DNA of 64,000 nucleotides, taken from positions 9,160,348 to 9,224,347 of the forward strand of contig NC_079974.1 of the NCBI RefSeq assembly GCF_029852145.1, given 5' to 3'. The DNA comes from Microplitis mediator. Lineage: Eukaryota; Arthropoda; Insecta; Hymenoptera; Braconidae. The notes below the pieces were generated by a model. That model did not search any database. It was not told the origin of the DNA and saw only the letters and a program-made list of their open reading frames with translations. Made by a program: the position numbers and the translations under genes. Positions 46,986 through 60,100 of this stretch are shown piece by piece; the first letter of the stretch is position 1; every line of letters starts with the position of its first letter.

Positions 46986-48180
46986 CTTATCCCAAGGTTA
47001 ACGGCCATTGAATCGAATACAATTTTTCTTGTAGGGGAATTCCATGGTAGTGAAAGTTCCAAGCAAAAATTTTATTTTCAATTGAGATGTTAAATACTCG
47101 GTCTATAGAGAAATAAATATAATACTTGGATTAGTTATTGATCATTTCGGATATATAGTACATTTTAATTCTCTAAGCTAGACTAGCCTACTCTACACTC
47201 GGAAATGGAAAAAATTCGCAAATAAATTTTTTTTTTTTTTTTTTTTCAAGTAAAAGACTGTACCAATATTTCTCTCTGCAAAAAAAAAAAAAAAAAATTT
47301 TTAACTTCGGTAATGTAGCGAAAAAAATTAAAAAAACAACCCCAAACATTTTTTTCTTCGAAATCCCTCTTAAACATAAACAAATTAGCAATAAACGTTT
47401 AACTAAAACTTGTACAGATTTATTTGTAGTATGAAAAATTAATCAGAATATATTTTGCATTAATCAAAAATGAGTCGTAACAGACGATCTAAATTTTGTA
47501 ATCAATTAAATCGTTCTGAATAATGCATGCCCGAGAAAAAACTTTTTTTAATAAATTTTATAAGATTTTACAGCAAAATTTTAATAGAATTTCATGCGAT
47601 TTTAAAAATAAATTTATTTGAATATTATAAAATTTTAGAAAATTTTACCAGGTCATTGTCAGTGAAAAATATTATAAATATATTATTTCCCGGACGGTAC
47701 CTTAACAAATTTTTATTTTTTTCTAAATTTATATTAAACTATAATCATTTTTTCTGATCAAGATTCTTGTTTTTATTTCAATACTTTTTATGTGTTTTTT
47801 TTCGCGACTTATAGCTCCTAACCTCAAAAATTTCAACTTTATTTTTCCATAATCTTTTTACGAATTAACTTAAAAATTGATAATTTAGCTGTGTGCGATT
47901 TACCGGATAATACACATGCTCGTGATGTTTTTTATTTAAGAATTTTTGAATGTTCTATTAATTATATAAAAATTTCCTGTTATAAGATGATGCAATCAAT
48001 TTTTTATTCTTATGCACGTTCTACGTGTAGAATTAATATATTTCACCACAAATTATTATTCATAAAATTATGGAATTGTTTTCACGAATTCGTTCGGATT
48101 GTTTTATGCACTAAATTTGTAGTAATGTAAACACGTGTATGTGTGCGGTGGATATATATACATGTAAATATACATATGTA
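46986..48180. other. AT-rich DNA, no gene seen
   Basis: Poly-A and poly-T runs (about 47229-47246 and 47281-47297) and short meaningless frames only. Confidence 0.5.
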
Positions 48181-49216
48181 CATTAGAGTGCTTCGTTTCC
48201 GGCGAAAGTATTTTTTTCGTTACTCATCAACCAAAATATTGTTTTTTATGCTGAAACAAAAATTCCTGCCAAGTTTGAGCTCTTAATTCCAATCTTAAGT
48301 ACATTCCATTTGATTTCAAAGATTTCCCATTTAAAATACACGTAAATTAAATTACTTTTTTTTTTTAACTTTCTAATACTCAGCTGCGTTTCATGATATC
48401 GACGCGGTTTTGGTCGCAAATTGTAGGGCATTTGGTGTCCTTCAAAAGTGCCCATAGTTACTTAGCTATGACTCCAGCTGTTTTACTTGTGTCCGTTGCG
48501 GAAGTTATTTTTTCTATGGAATTGACCTTAATTGGCTTGCAGAACGTAAACCAATGAAAGTACACTAAAAATGCTGATGGAAATTTTATAGGAAATTTTA
48601 TTCCCTTCAAAAAAAGTCCTATGAGTCAAGTCGCTAAAGTCCATAGTTTCCGAGTTATAGTAATTTTAATAATTTGAAAAATAAAATGTAAAAAAAACCA
48701 ATTACAATTGATATTTTATTTTTCAAATTATTAAAATTACTATAACTCGGAAACTATGGACTTTAGCGACTTGACTCATAGGACTTTTTTTGAAGGAAAT
48801 AAAATTTCCTATGAAATTTCCATTAGCATTTTTAGTGTACTTTCATTGGTTTACGTTCTGCAAGCCAATTAAGGTCAATTCCATAGGAAAAATAACTTCC
48901 GCAACGGACACAAGCAAAACAGCTGGAATCACAGCTAAGTAACCACGGGAACTTTTGAAGAACACCAAATGCCCGACAATTTGCGACCAAAACTGCGTCG
49001 ATATCATGAAATGCAGCTGAGTATTAGAAAGTTAAAAAAAAAGTAATTTAATTTACGTGTATTTTAAATGGGGAATCTTTGAAATCAAATGGAATGTACT
49101 TAAGATTGGAATTAAGAGCTCAAACTTGGCAGGAATTTTTGTTTCAGCATAAAAACAATATTTTGGTTGATGAGCAACGAAAAAAATACTTTCGCCGGAA
49201 ACGAAGCACCCTAATG
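48181..49216. mobile_element. 1-kb near-perfect palindromic MITE
   Basis: The ends CATTAGAGTGCTTCG and CGAAGCACCCTAATG are flanked by TA (48179-48180, 49217-49218). The arms are about 500 bp each and pair almost perfectly, with a central unpaired part of only about 20-30 bp around 48695. Scattered mismatches (for example GAGTGC versus GGGTGC near the ends) show some age. No ORF. The TA duplication suggests Tc1/mariner-type mobilisation. Confidence 0.9.
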
Positions 49217-50992
49217 TACCTACAAACATACATATAAATTTAAGATATAGTATAAACCAGCGTACATGTTTCGTGCGCTAGCGCACGCGTGTCGTTTTTT
49301 ATTTATTTATTCTAATGGATAGTTTCGTGTCCTTTGTATATATTTTTTTGCTTTTGACCAATCACGTTACGAATAGTTTGGCTTCACATATATTTCATCT
49401 AAATTTTATTATAGGAATAAAATCTTGGCATTTCGCGCATACATATTCCGTTCAATCTATATGAACTAACGGAATAAACCGAATAAAGGGAATAAACAGA
49501 ACAGAAATATCTTCATTGAAAATTAGCAATGTTGAACCAAGCTGGTATAGCGTCTAATACTGTTGCTAGAACGCGGTCGACAAAATCCCCTTCCCAAGCA
49601 TCACGCGAGCATCGCAACAGCCTTAACGATACATGGGAAGGGGACTTTTCATCCGCGTTTTGGCAGGAGTAGCGTCTATTGCATCCATTTTATATCAGGT
49701 ATTTAGCGAGAATTTACGATAATGGAACATACAAACATCGAGGTTGGTTTTTTTAATTATTTGTTCATGATTTGATTCGAATATTTTATCGTACATTAAT
49801 TTATTTTTTTATTTTCTTTAATTTAATAATGCTATTAACCTTTCAAACGTATACATATGTATATGCTTGTACATATTGCTTTTGTATAACTATACAGATA
49901 TACATCCAGTGTATTTATGTGAGAGTGTGAATGTAGCAGACATCAGACAAATTAAAAATTATTAATAAATAAAGGAAACAATTCCAAAAATAATCTTTAT
50001 TAAAAATTCACTTTGTAATTTATGAATTTTGTAAATGTGCATTTTTTAAAAGTTTTCTTTTATTAATTATTTATTCTATTTATTTCTAATTTTAAATTTT
50101 TGTGATGGATTCTACATTTACACTCATATTCATGTACATGAAGCTGGCATGCCTTCAACCCATACCCGCTTTCTTAGCTATAACAACACTTGAGACTGGA
50201 ATACTATCACTTGTAACAATATAAACTTATTTTTAATTGTTATTTTTTGAATAAATTACAATATTAACTGGCATACAACTTTGTTATGTATTAAAAAATC
50301 TTGGAATACTGTTGCTTATTTTTGTTTCGTTTCATTTCTTTTTTTTTTAACATCGGCTAGTGAAATTGTCAATTAAATCTTAACGATCAGAGGAAATAAG
50401 GTAATTGATTATTATCGTTTTCGTTTTTGTTTTGTGATTAGCTCTGTGATAAATTTTTCTCACATTACTTTTTAAAGTACTTACTAAAATAAATACTTGG
50501 CTCTTAACCTTATTTGTGTACTGAAGTGTTTATAGATTTTGAAAAAATGACAATAAAGTTAGCAGACATTTAACAATATTTGGATTTTTTTTAACAAAAC
50601 ATAAATAATAGAGAAATATTTTGAAAAATTGCTCGTGCAGATAATTAAATTTTCTACATGTGCATTCTCTTAGAACTATTTTTTTTCATCATTTATCTGT
50701 AAAAATAAAATTTATTTCAATTCCAAATGTCTGCTAACTTTACTGTCATTTCGAAAATTCGTACATGCAATTTTTTAGAATTTCACTTTTTTTATTATTA
50801 AATTTGTTAATATGTATTTTTACAATTAACTTATCTGTTACATGTACATTCGTAAAAATTTCATTGTGTCTGCAATATTAGCTCTTATAATTCTCTTCTT
50901 TTTTATAAACGATATTGTATTTAGAAGATTTTTGCATTTTCATAAATCTTATGAAACTAAATTATGAGTTTCGAAAAAAAAAAAACTAAAAG
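49217..50992. other. AT-rich DNA, no gene seen
   Basis: No ORF or terminal repeat recognised. A short GC-richer patch lies at about 49545-49680. Confidence 0.45.
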
Positions 50993-51321
50993 TGTAAGCA
51001 GCGACAATCATCACAGCCCAGGCTCGTGGTTACGGGCACTTGGAACTAGAGCTCTGACGTCAGTGTGACGTCAATCGCACCCCCATAGATCGGCTACCCC
51101 CACCAGCGACGAGTAGTGGGCCTAAAGGACAACGAGGAGAGAGGCAGTTCCGGCGCGACCCCCGATACCCTCGTCACGTAGTGACGTTATTGTACTACCC
51201 TCACTCACACTCTACAACTTCATTATATTGTATTCATATATATAAATATATCTGCTTAATAAAGTGAACTATACCAATACTTGCTTTTACAAAAGTAATT
51301 GTTAATTTTAATATCGCGACA
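50993..51321 (+). repeat. Possible short solo LTR
   Basis: A 329-bp block starts TGTAAGCAGCGACA and ends AATATCGCGACA. It is GC-richer than its surroundings and has an AATAAA signal at about 51259 followed by a T-rich end, as expected of an LTR. The size and TGT...CGACA ends would suit a BEL/Pao LTR. No exact target duplication was found, so the call is tentative. Confidence 0.4.
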
Positions 51322-51633
51322 TTAAATTTTTTTTTTTATATTATAGAGGTTAATACTTTTTAATACACATAAATGTAATCGTGATTTAATGAAGGTAGAA
51401 AATTTAGGAAAAGCGCTTTGCCAGGGACAAAATTTCGTTGAATTTGTTATGTTGTGTTATATTGTTATAATGATATATAAATTATGTTTTTTATTATTAA
51501 TCGAGATATTTTGAGTAAATTCTTTTATAATTATAGAAAAATACTAACATAATAAAAAAAAAAAACAATTTTTAATGAAAGAAAATTGTATATATTTTAA
51601 ATTTATTCGTGCTTCCCGTCATTTTTTTATTAT
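51322..51633. other. AT-rich DNA, no gene seen
   Basis: Spacer between the possible solo LTR and the Gypsy LTR. Confidence 0.5.
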
Positions 51634-53281
51634 TGTGACGTCACGACGTCTTATTCCTGCTGTCAATCAATTTATTAAAAATCGTACATGCTATGCCATC
51701 TGGCTATGCATAAATTAATTGATTAGCAAACGACTTCCAGCCATTATTACGGCTGATGATATTTTGAAAATTTGAATTTAAATTCAAATTATTTTTATGA
51801 AATATTGTTGTTAAATAAATATAAATAAATATGAAATATCAACTGATGAAAAATAAATGATTATAAAATTTGAATATAAATTCAAATTTATATATTTTAT
51901 AATTAATAATAAAAATTGAAATTTATTGATAAATGAATAAGTAAAGAAATAATAAAATAATGAAATGATAAAAATTTATGAATGTGAAATATGAAATAAT
52001 GAAAAGAAATAATGATATGAAAATGAAATTATATGAATGAATAAATAATAAAAATAATGAAATAAATATGAAATGAAAATTTTGAAATTATTATTATAAA
52101 AAAAAAATATGAAATGAATTTTGAAATATCTTTAAGAGATAAAGATATTTATTGTTAAAAGAAAAAGAAATAAAATTATTTATTAATGATATGTTTATTA
52201 ATAAAGAAATGAAATAAGAAATGAATAAGAAATGAAAATTATGAAATGTTATAATAAAATATAATTAAATAATAATTATTAATAAACAAGTTATTAATAA
52301 TTAACAATGAAATTAATTATAAAATGTTTAAATAAATAAAGAATATATTGCAATGAAAGAAAAAGTAAGAATCAATAAATATTGATTTATGAATTCGACT
52401 CCAATGCTTTATGCGTATGTTGCTAATTGCATTGGAAGTCATGAAAAATATATATATAAAGAATAATTATAAAAAAATATTGATTCAATTATGACCAATG
52501 AAATAATTGGTATAATTAAATAATTATTGGAAGGGATGTTACTACCTGGTAACAGCTCTTCTGGAAATCGAAAAAGATTTCAGTTTCCTAAGTGAGCTCA
52601 TTCGTCATTGACGAAATTTTAATTATTTAAAGGCAAAGTCCTTAATTTTATTAAATCATTAATAATGGTGATTTGATTGTTTGTAAACTGAATTATTAAA
52701 ATATAATTCAGAAGTTTTTATAAAATAATTGTTGAATTATTCAAAAGTGGTAATTCATTTAATTAATAAATAATTTTGATAAACATTCCATCGATTATCA
52801 AATCTAATTTGAATTATTTAAATATAGTTCATTTAATAAATAAAATTCAATATTGATAAAATTACATCAATTATCAAGGGTTGAGAAGGAAGAATAATAA
52901 ATAATAATCAAATAAATAATTGTTGATAATAATAATAATCATCAAATAAACCAAGGTAACAATTTAATTAAATAAATAATTAATAATAAATTTAAATAAT
53001 ATATTGATTGTTTAAATAAATTAAATAACAATTGAAATCGAGAGCTAAATCATTTTATAAAGCGTTAAAAATTGTTAACCGCATTTAATTGTCTAAATCA
53101 AATTTTATTTTACTTAATTTTTAATAATTTCAATTATCTCTTAGACAACGAACCGTAAGTAAATTTATTTTTTAATTTTATTTTTAATAAACAGTCATCC
53201 TTATAGCTCCGTCCCAGTTATTTCGCTCGGCGAAGGCTAAGCAGGAGCACTACTCTTAATATGTGTTATTTTGACGTAACA
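51634..53281 (+). mobile_element. Ty3/Gypsy 5' LTR
   Basis: It starts TGTGACGTCA and ends TGACGTAACA, giving imperfect inverted ends. A primer-binding site follows 15 bp later. A truncated inverted copy lies at 21467-24918. At about 1.65 kb the LTR is long, with AT-rich low-complexity sequence in the middle. The 3' LTR is absent because the element is cut at about 56702. Confidence 0.85.
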
Positions 53282-53296
53282 TATATTAAAAATTTT

Positions 53297-53314
53297 TGGG
53301 GGCTCGTCCGGGAT
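53297..53314 (+). promoter_or_regulatory. Primer-binding site for tRNA-Pro
   Basis: TGGGGGCTCGTCCGGGAT, the 18-nt sequence well known as a proline-tRNA primer site in retroviruses and retrotransposons, just after the LTR. It would prime minus-strand cDNA synthesis. Confidence 0.88.
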
Positions 53315-53487
53315 ACATAAGGATGCTTTTGATTATTTATAAAAATAATAAAAATTAATATCAATAATGATGAAATTAATTAATTTACAAAAAGAAAAGA
53401 AATATTAAAAAAATTTTTAATTTAAATCATTTTAAATTAGAAAAAGACAATTGAAATAACTTTATTTCAAAAGAAAAATGATCTTCT

Positions 53488-55248
53488 ATGACAGATAGAA
53501 TAGTTACTCGGAAATTTGCAAAAGAAAATAATATAGATATCAATCTGGATCCTTCCGGAGAAAATCCAGATTCATCCACTGAAAAACAAAAAAATCCTTA
53601 TCGTCCTAGTGGAAGACGTTCACTCAAAGATACCTCGATTTCACTAAGTTATTCAAATTTTGTTCAAAATAATAATTTACATAGTACTAACCAACTAACT
53701 AATGAAAGTATTGAAGAAAATCCTAATGAAAATAATTCTGAATCTAATCATCATTTTAATATTGAAAATTCTACTGAATCGTTTGAAAAATCACCCTCAA
53801 ATTTACAAGAAAATAAAGAAGTAAATACACATGACAATCAAACAAATGATTCTGCACAACATTCTGAAGTTAATTCTACAAATGAACACCCACACAATGC
53901 ACCTTTAAATGATGAGCGTATTTTAAATAATAATAACGATAACCATAACAATAACAATATTAATCAAATCAATAACGAACAACCGGTAGCAATGGATCTT
54001 TCAACAAATCAATATATTTCTTTACGTAACGCGTTAGAATTTGTACCCGAATATGATGGTGAAAATATGACACTTACAGAATTCATAACTGCTTGTAATG
54101 AAGCTTTTAGTTCTTTACCGAGAGATGCTGAACTTAATTTGGTTAAATTATTGCGAAAAAAATTAAAAGGCGATTTAAGAAAATCTATAAACTGTGCAAC
54201 AGTAAATACAAAACAAGAATTTTATGACTTTTTAAGGGGAAAAGCAGCCCCAAATAAAACAGAAATGCAATTATTGGGTGAATTGGGTCGCGTTTATCAA
54301 AAAGACAGGGAATCTGTTTTAAAATATTCTAATCGAATTTGTGATATTGCATCACAATTAGTTGAAGTACACAAAAGAACACATACACAAGTAGAAAACG
54401 ATGCTTATATACTACAAGTTGAGCGAAGAGCCGTAGAAAGTTTTTTAAATGGTCTTAGTCCTGAAATCGAAAGTAAAATTCGAACTTTAAATAATAATTT
54501 TCAAAATACACTTGATGAAGCTATTAAAATCGAACAAAAAATTAAATTTCGAAAAGAATTAAGTGAATTTGAAAATATAAAACGAAGGGGAATTGAAAAA
54601 CCCGTGTTTCTTTGCGACGAAGTCAATCGCGAACACAATAATTCTTAAAAACCACATCAATCTAATTACCAACAAAAACAAGATTTTTACTCTCAAAATA
54701 AACAATTTGATAATAATAAAAATTTTAATCAACGATCAAACTTAAGACAAACTGTAATTTGTCAGTTTTGCGATAAAGCAGCTCATACTGCTGATAAATG
54801 TTTTAAATTATTAAATTCTAGAGAAAGTCAAAATGTTGAAAGATGTCAAATTTGTAATAGATCTGGTCATATTGCTAAAATTTGTAGATTCAAACACGAA
54901 TTTTTAAATAACAATTCTAAAAACTTTAATAAATGTTTAACTTGTGGTAGCCATGAACATTCAAGTAATAATTGTCCTAAACAAATTATTAGTTGCGATT
55001 ATTGTAAAAAAATAGGTCACAAAATTAGAGATTGTTGGAAGAAAATAAATGATGAAGAAATACAAATAAGAGAAAATCATCCTTCAACCTCTAATTCACA
55101 TTTTGGTATTTTTGATAGAATTCCACTTAAAACTATTAGCGATAAAAAAGAAACTCGCGTTGAACAAATTAATTTAAATAAAAATAATAAAAGTCCAACA
55201 ATTTTACTAGGATATAGCGTAAATCCTAATGTCGGACGAATTTCAGTA
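53488..55248 (+). pseudogene. Gypsy gag with four zinc knuckles (one in-frame stop)
   Basis: This is the structural protein that packages the element RNA. From the ATG at 53488 come an Asn/Ser-rich N-terminal region, a capsid-like helical part (ALEFVPEYDGENMTLTEF, LKGDLRK, SFLNGLSPEI), then a TAA at 54646-54648. The same frame stays open beyond the stop and encodes four CCHC-type knuckles (CQFCDKAAHTADKC, CQICNRSGHIAKIC, CLTCGSHEHSSNNC, CDYCKKIGHKIRDC; about 54765-55035). It leads straight into the protease. The stop is therefore either a single inactivating mutation or a readthrough point; its location before rather than after the knuckles favours mutation. Confidence 0.85.
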
Positions 55249-56702
55249 ATGCTAGACACAGGTAGCGGTCCTAATATTTTAAAAGAAAGCTTTTGTCCAA
55301 AAGGGGCAATTCTAGATAAAATTAAAACTATTAAATTACTTGGAATTAACGAAATTCCAGTTGAAGCATTGGGTGAAGTCGAATTAGATTTTCTTGATTT
55401 AGAAATTAAATTTTTGATAGTTCCTGACGATTTTCCAATCGAGCAATCGGGAATATTGGGTTCAAATTTCTTTGACGAAGCGAAAGTCCAAATTTGCTAT
55501 AAAGATCGCGTTATTAAAATAAATAATAAACAATATTTTTTCTATGATACTGATGAATCAATAAATCAATCATTTAATTGTGAAAAATTAGTGCAAAATA
55601 ATAAAATAAATTTTCAAGATAAAATTTATCCTGTAACAACTGAAGAAAATCTAGAAGAAAAAAATGAAATGCAAAAAGAAGAAATAAAAAAAGAAGAGAA
55701 AGAAGAAATAAAAAACGAAAAAGAAGTGCATAAAGTAAAAATAGAAACTAATGAAGAAACAGATGAAGAAATAATAATGAAAATTGAAAATGAAGAAGAA
55801 TCTGATTTTGATGATGATATGCATCAAATAATGGCTATGGGATTTCAGAATTTTAATATTTATGGAAGTGATACCGACTACGATTCAGACGATGAAGCAG
55901 AAGAAGAATCAGAAGAAGAAGAAGAAAATAAAATAAAGGTAAAAATAAATGAAGAAACTACCAAAACATTTAACAAAAATAAAAAAGATAATAATCAACC
56001 TGAAAATGAGGAAAATTTAAAAGAAAAATCTGAAAATATAAATACAATCAAGCAAGATAACAATCAAGAAAAAAATTCAAAGGTAAATTCCAATTACAAT
56101 ATTGAAAATAAAGACTACAATTTACATGAGTCGATCAATAAATATAATAAAGAAATTATATATGCTCAGCGAGTATTAGTTATCAACAATGCTCGTGAGA
56201 ACGAAGAAAAGAATCAAGAAGATGCCACAGGATACTCTTCACGTGATACTGATGCTATAAATAAAAATAAATCACGTTTTGAAAAAATAAAAGAGGTGTT
56301 AAATGTAAAACATTTAAATAAAACCGAACAAGAATCTCTTTATGATTTAATAAAAGATAATACTGAAAGATTTCACCTTCCAGGTGAATTTTTACCAGCA
56401 ACAGATAGAGTTGAACATGAAATTTTGACTACAGATGAAAGACCTGTTAATATTAAAAATTACAGAATTCCTTATGCTTTAAAGGAAGAAATCAATCGAC
56501 AAATTAAAGAATTATTGGAAAATAATATTATTGTGGAATCAAGGTCACCATACAACAGTCCAGTCTGGATAGTTCCAAAGAAACCGGACTCTGAAGAAAG
56601 AAAACAATGGAGAATGGTAATCGATTATCGAGCGTTAAATGAAAAGACGATCAAAAATGCATATCCACTACCAGATATAACTGATATAATTGATAGTTTG
56701 GG
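55249..56702 (+). pseudogene. Gypsy pol, protease and start of RT, truncated
   Basis: It is in frame with gag. The aspartic protease has MLDTGSGPN (active-site DTG, 55249) and the C-terminal GILGSNFF (about 55449). A long Glu/Lys-rich linker follows (about 55640-56280, residues 130-340), unusually acidic for this position. The RT N-terminus is then recognisable: YRIPYALKEEINRQIKELL, SPYNSPVWIVPKK, WRMVIDYRALNEKT and YPLPDI-DSLG. The match stops at about 56702, before the catalytic YVDD-type box, at a junction with unrelated sequence. RNase H, integrase and the 3' LTR are missing. The track's continuation to 56802 is not pol. Confidence 0.87.
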
Positions 56703-57120
56703 TGCCCTGGTGGACTCGAGCGACGGCAAAAACGTCGGTCGCTTTGTTCACGAAAACGTCGACGTTTTGATTAAAAACGACGGTGATCTAAAACATCGAT
56801 AAATAAGCAAAAAATAATGAAAAATGTAAATGTACTGAATATAGAAATTATTTTGGTATTAGTGGAGATATAAAATTTATGTATAAATGAATTAACGGTG
56901 AATAAAAGTATAAAAAACAATAAAATAAAATAACTCGCACGTATGTTATACTGAGCGGGTAATAGGTAGGAACCCATGACCGTTGACAAAGCAAATAGCA
57001 ATATTATCGACACATAAGGGTTCAACCATAAAATCAGAGATGGCGCGTGGACTTCGAAATTTAAGTCAAGAAAAGAAATATCAATTTAATATTGGATGTG
57101 CGGAGCTGTTGATGTAGAGC
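56703..57120. other. Junction sequence between Gypsy and satellite, no gene seen
   Basis: A short stretch rich in CGACG/CGTCG (56715-56795) precedes AT-rich sequence. It shares only the CGTCG flavour with the satellite and no full unit. Confidence 0.4.
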
Positions 57121-60100
57121 GAAAAAAAAACGTCGTCGTTTTGTTATAGGCGTCGAAAAAAACGTCGGCTGAAAATTTTACTAGTCTTTTATCTGTTAAA
57201 TTTTAATTTTATTACTTTCCCTTATCCTAGCCAATTAATGTCCAATCTAGCTTTAAAATGCGCGGAATTTTTAATATCGGGGACTTAATTAAATCGAAAA
57301 ATTAGAACATCAAATTATCGAGGGCAAAAAAAAAACGTCGTCGTTTTGTTGTAAGCGTCGAAAAAAACGTCGGCTGGAAATTGTACTAGCATATCATATG
57401 TGAAATTTTTGTTTTTTTTCTTTGTCTTATTCTTGCCAATAAATTTGTAATCTTTTGAGATACGCGGAATTTCCACTATCGGGAACTTATTAATTAATTC
57501 AAAAAAATTAAAAGATCAAATTATCGAGGGCAAAAAAAAAAAGTCGTCGTTTTATTGTAAGCGTCTAAAAAAACGTCGGCTGGAAATTGTACTAGCATAT
57601 TATATGTAAAATTATTGTTTTTTTTCTTTGTCTTATTCTTGCCAATAAATTTGTAATCTTTTGAGATACGCGGAATTTCCACTATCGGGAACTTATTAAT
57701 TAATTCAAAAAAATTAAAAGATCAAATTATCGAGGGCAAACAAAAAAACGTCGTCGTTTTATTGTAAGCGTCGAAAAAAACGTCGGCTAAAAATTGTACT
57801 AGTCTTTCACTTTCAAATTTTTGTTTTTTTACTTTTTCTTGTCCACGCCAATAAATGAGCAATCTAGCTTTAAAATACCCGGGACTTCGAAACGACGAAC
57901 GTCATTTATGCAAAAAAATTGGAACATTGAATTATCGATGGCAAAAAAAAACGTCGTCGTTTTGTTGTAAGCGTCGAAAAAAACGTCGGCTAAAAATTGT
58001 ACTAGCATATCATATATAAAATTTTTGTTTTTTTTCTTTGTCTTATTCTTGCCAATAAATTTGTAATCTTCTTTTGAGATACGCGGAATTTTCAATGTCA
58101 GGAACTTATTAATTACTTCAAAAAAATTAAAAGATCAAATTATCGAGGGCAAAAAAAAACGTCGTCGTTTTGTTGTAAGCGTCGAAAAAAACGTCGGCTG
58201 AAAATTGTACTAGCATATCATATGTAAAATTTTTGTTTTTTTTCTTTGTCTTATTCTTGCCAATAAATTTGTAATCTTCTTTTGAGATACGCGGAATTTT
58301 CAATATCGGAAACTTAATTAATTCAAAAAAAAAAATGAAAGATCAAATTATCGAGGGCAAACGAAAAAACGTCGTCGTTTTGTTGTAAGCGTCAAAAAAA
58401 ACGTCGGCTGAAAATTGTACTAGTCTTTCACTTCTAAATTTTTGTTTTTTCACTTTTTCTTGTCCACGCCAATAAATGAGCAATCTAGCTTTAAAATACC
58501 CGGGACTTCGAAACGACGAACGTCATTTATGCAAAAAAATTGGAACATTAAATTATCGATGGCAAAAAAAAACGTCGTCGTTTTGTTGTAAGTGTCGAAA
58601 AAAACGTCGGCTAAAAATTGTACTAGCATATCATATATAAAATTTTTGTTTTCTTTCTTTGTCTTATTCTTGCCAATAAATTTGTAATCTTCTTTTGAGA
58701 TACGCGGAATTTTCAATATCGGGAACTTATTAGTTAATCCAAAAAAATTAAAAGATCAAATTATCGAGGGCAAACAAAAAAACGTCGTCGTTTTATTGTA
58801 AGCGTCGAAAAAAACGTCGGCTGAAAATTGTACTAGCATATCATATGTAAAATTTTTGTTTTTTTTCTTTGTTTTATTCTTGCCAATAAATTTGTAATCT
58901 TTTGAGATTCGCGGAATTTTCACTATCGGGAACTTATTAATGAATTCAAAAAAAAATAAAAGATCAAATTAACGAGGGCAAGCAAAAAACGTCATCGTTT
59001 TGTTGTAAGCGTCGAAAAGAACGTCGGCTGAAAATTGTACGAGCATATCATATGTAAAATTTTTGTTTTTTTTCTTTGTCTTATTCTTGCCAATAAATTT
59101 GTTATCTTCTTTTGAGATACGCGAGATTTTCAATATCGGAAACTTAATTAATTCAAAAAAAAAATGAAAGATCAAATTATCGCGGGCAAGAAAAAAACGT
59201 CGTCGTTTTGTTGTAAGCGTCAAAAAAAACGTCGACTGAAAATTGTACTAGTCTTTCACTTTTAAATTTTTGTTCTTTCACTTTTCCTTGTCCCCGCCAA
59301 TAAATGAGCAATCTAGCTTTAAAATACCCGGAATTTTGAAACGACGAACGTCATTTGTGCCAAAAAAATTGGAACATCAAATTATCGATGGCAAAAAAAA
59401 ACGTCGTCGTTTTGTTGTAAGCGTCGAAAAAAACGTCGGCTAAAAATTGTACTAGCATATCATATATAAAATTTTTGTTTTTTTTCTTTGTCTTATTCTT
59501 GCCAATAAATTTGTAATCTTTTGAGATTCGCGGAATTTTCACTATCGGGAACTTATTAATGAATTCAAAAAAAACAAAAGATCAAATTAACGAGGGCAAG
59601 CAAAAAACGTCATCGTTTTGTTGTAAGCGTCGAAAAGAACGTCGGCTGAAAATTGTACGAGCATATCATATGTAAAATTTTTGTTTTTTTTCTTAGTCTT
59701 ATTCTTGCCAATAAATTTGTTATCTTCTTTTGAGATACGCGAGATTTTCAATATCGGAAACTTAATTAATTCAAAAAAAAAATGAAAGATCAAATTATCG
59801 CGGGCAAGAAAAAAACGTCGTCGTTTTGTTGTAAGCGTCAAAAAAAACGTCGGCTGAAAATTGTACTAGTCTTTCACTTTTAAATTTTTGTTCTTTCACT
59901 TTTCCTTGTCCCCGCCAATAAATGAGCAATCTAGCTTTAAAATACCCGGAATTTTGACACGACGAACGTCATTTGTGCCAAAAAAATTGGAACATCAAAT
60001 TATCGATGGCAAAAAAAAACGTCGTCGTTTTGTTGTAAGCGTCGAAAAAAACGTCGGCTAAAAATTGTACTAGCATATCATATATAAAATTTTTGTTTTT

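Noticed and set aside
53488..56702. An endogenous virus with an envelope gene
   Set aside because: Only gag, protease and the start of RT are present; nothing resembling an envelope was seen, and the retroviral-type tRNA-Pro primer site alone does not show virus origin.
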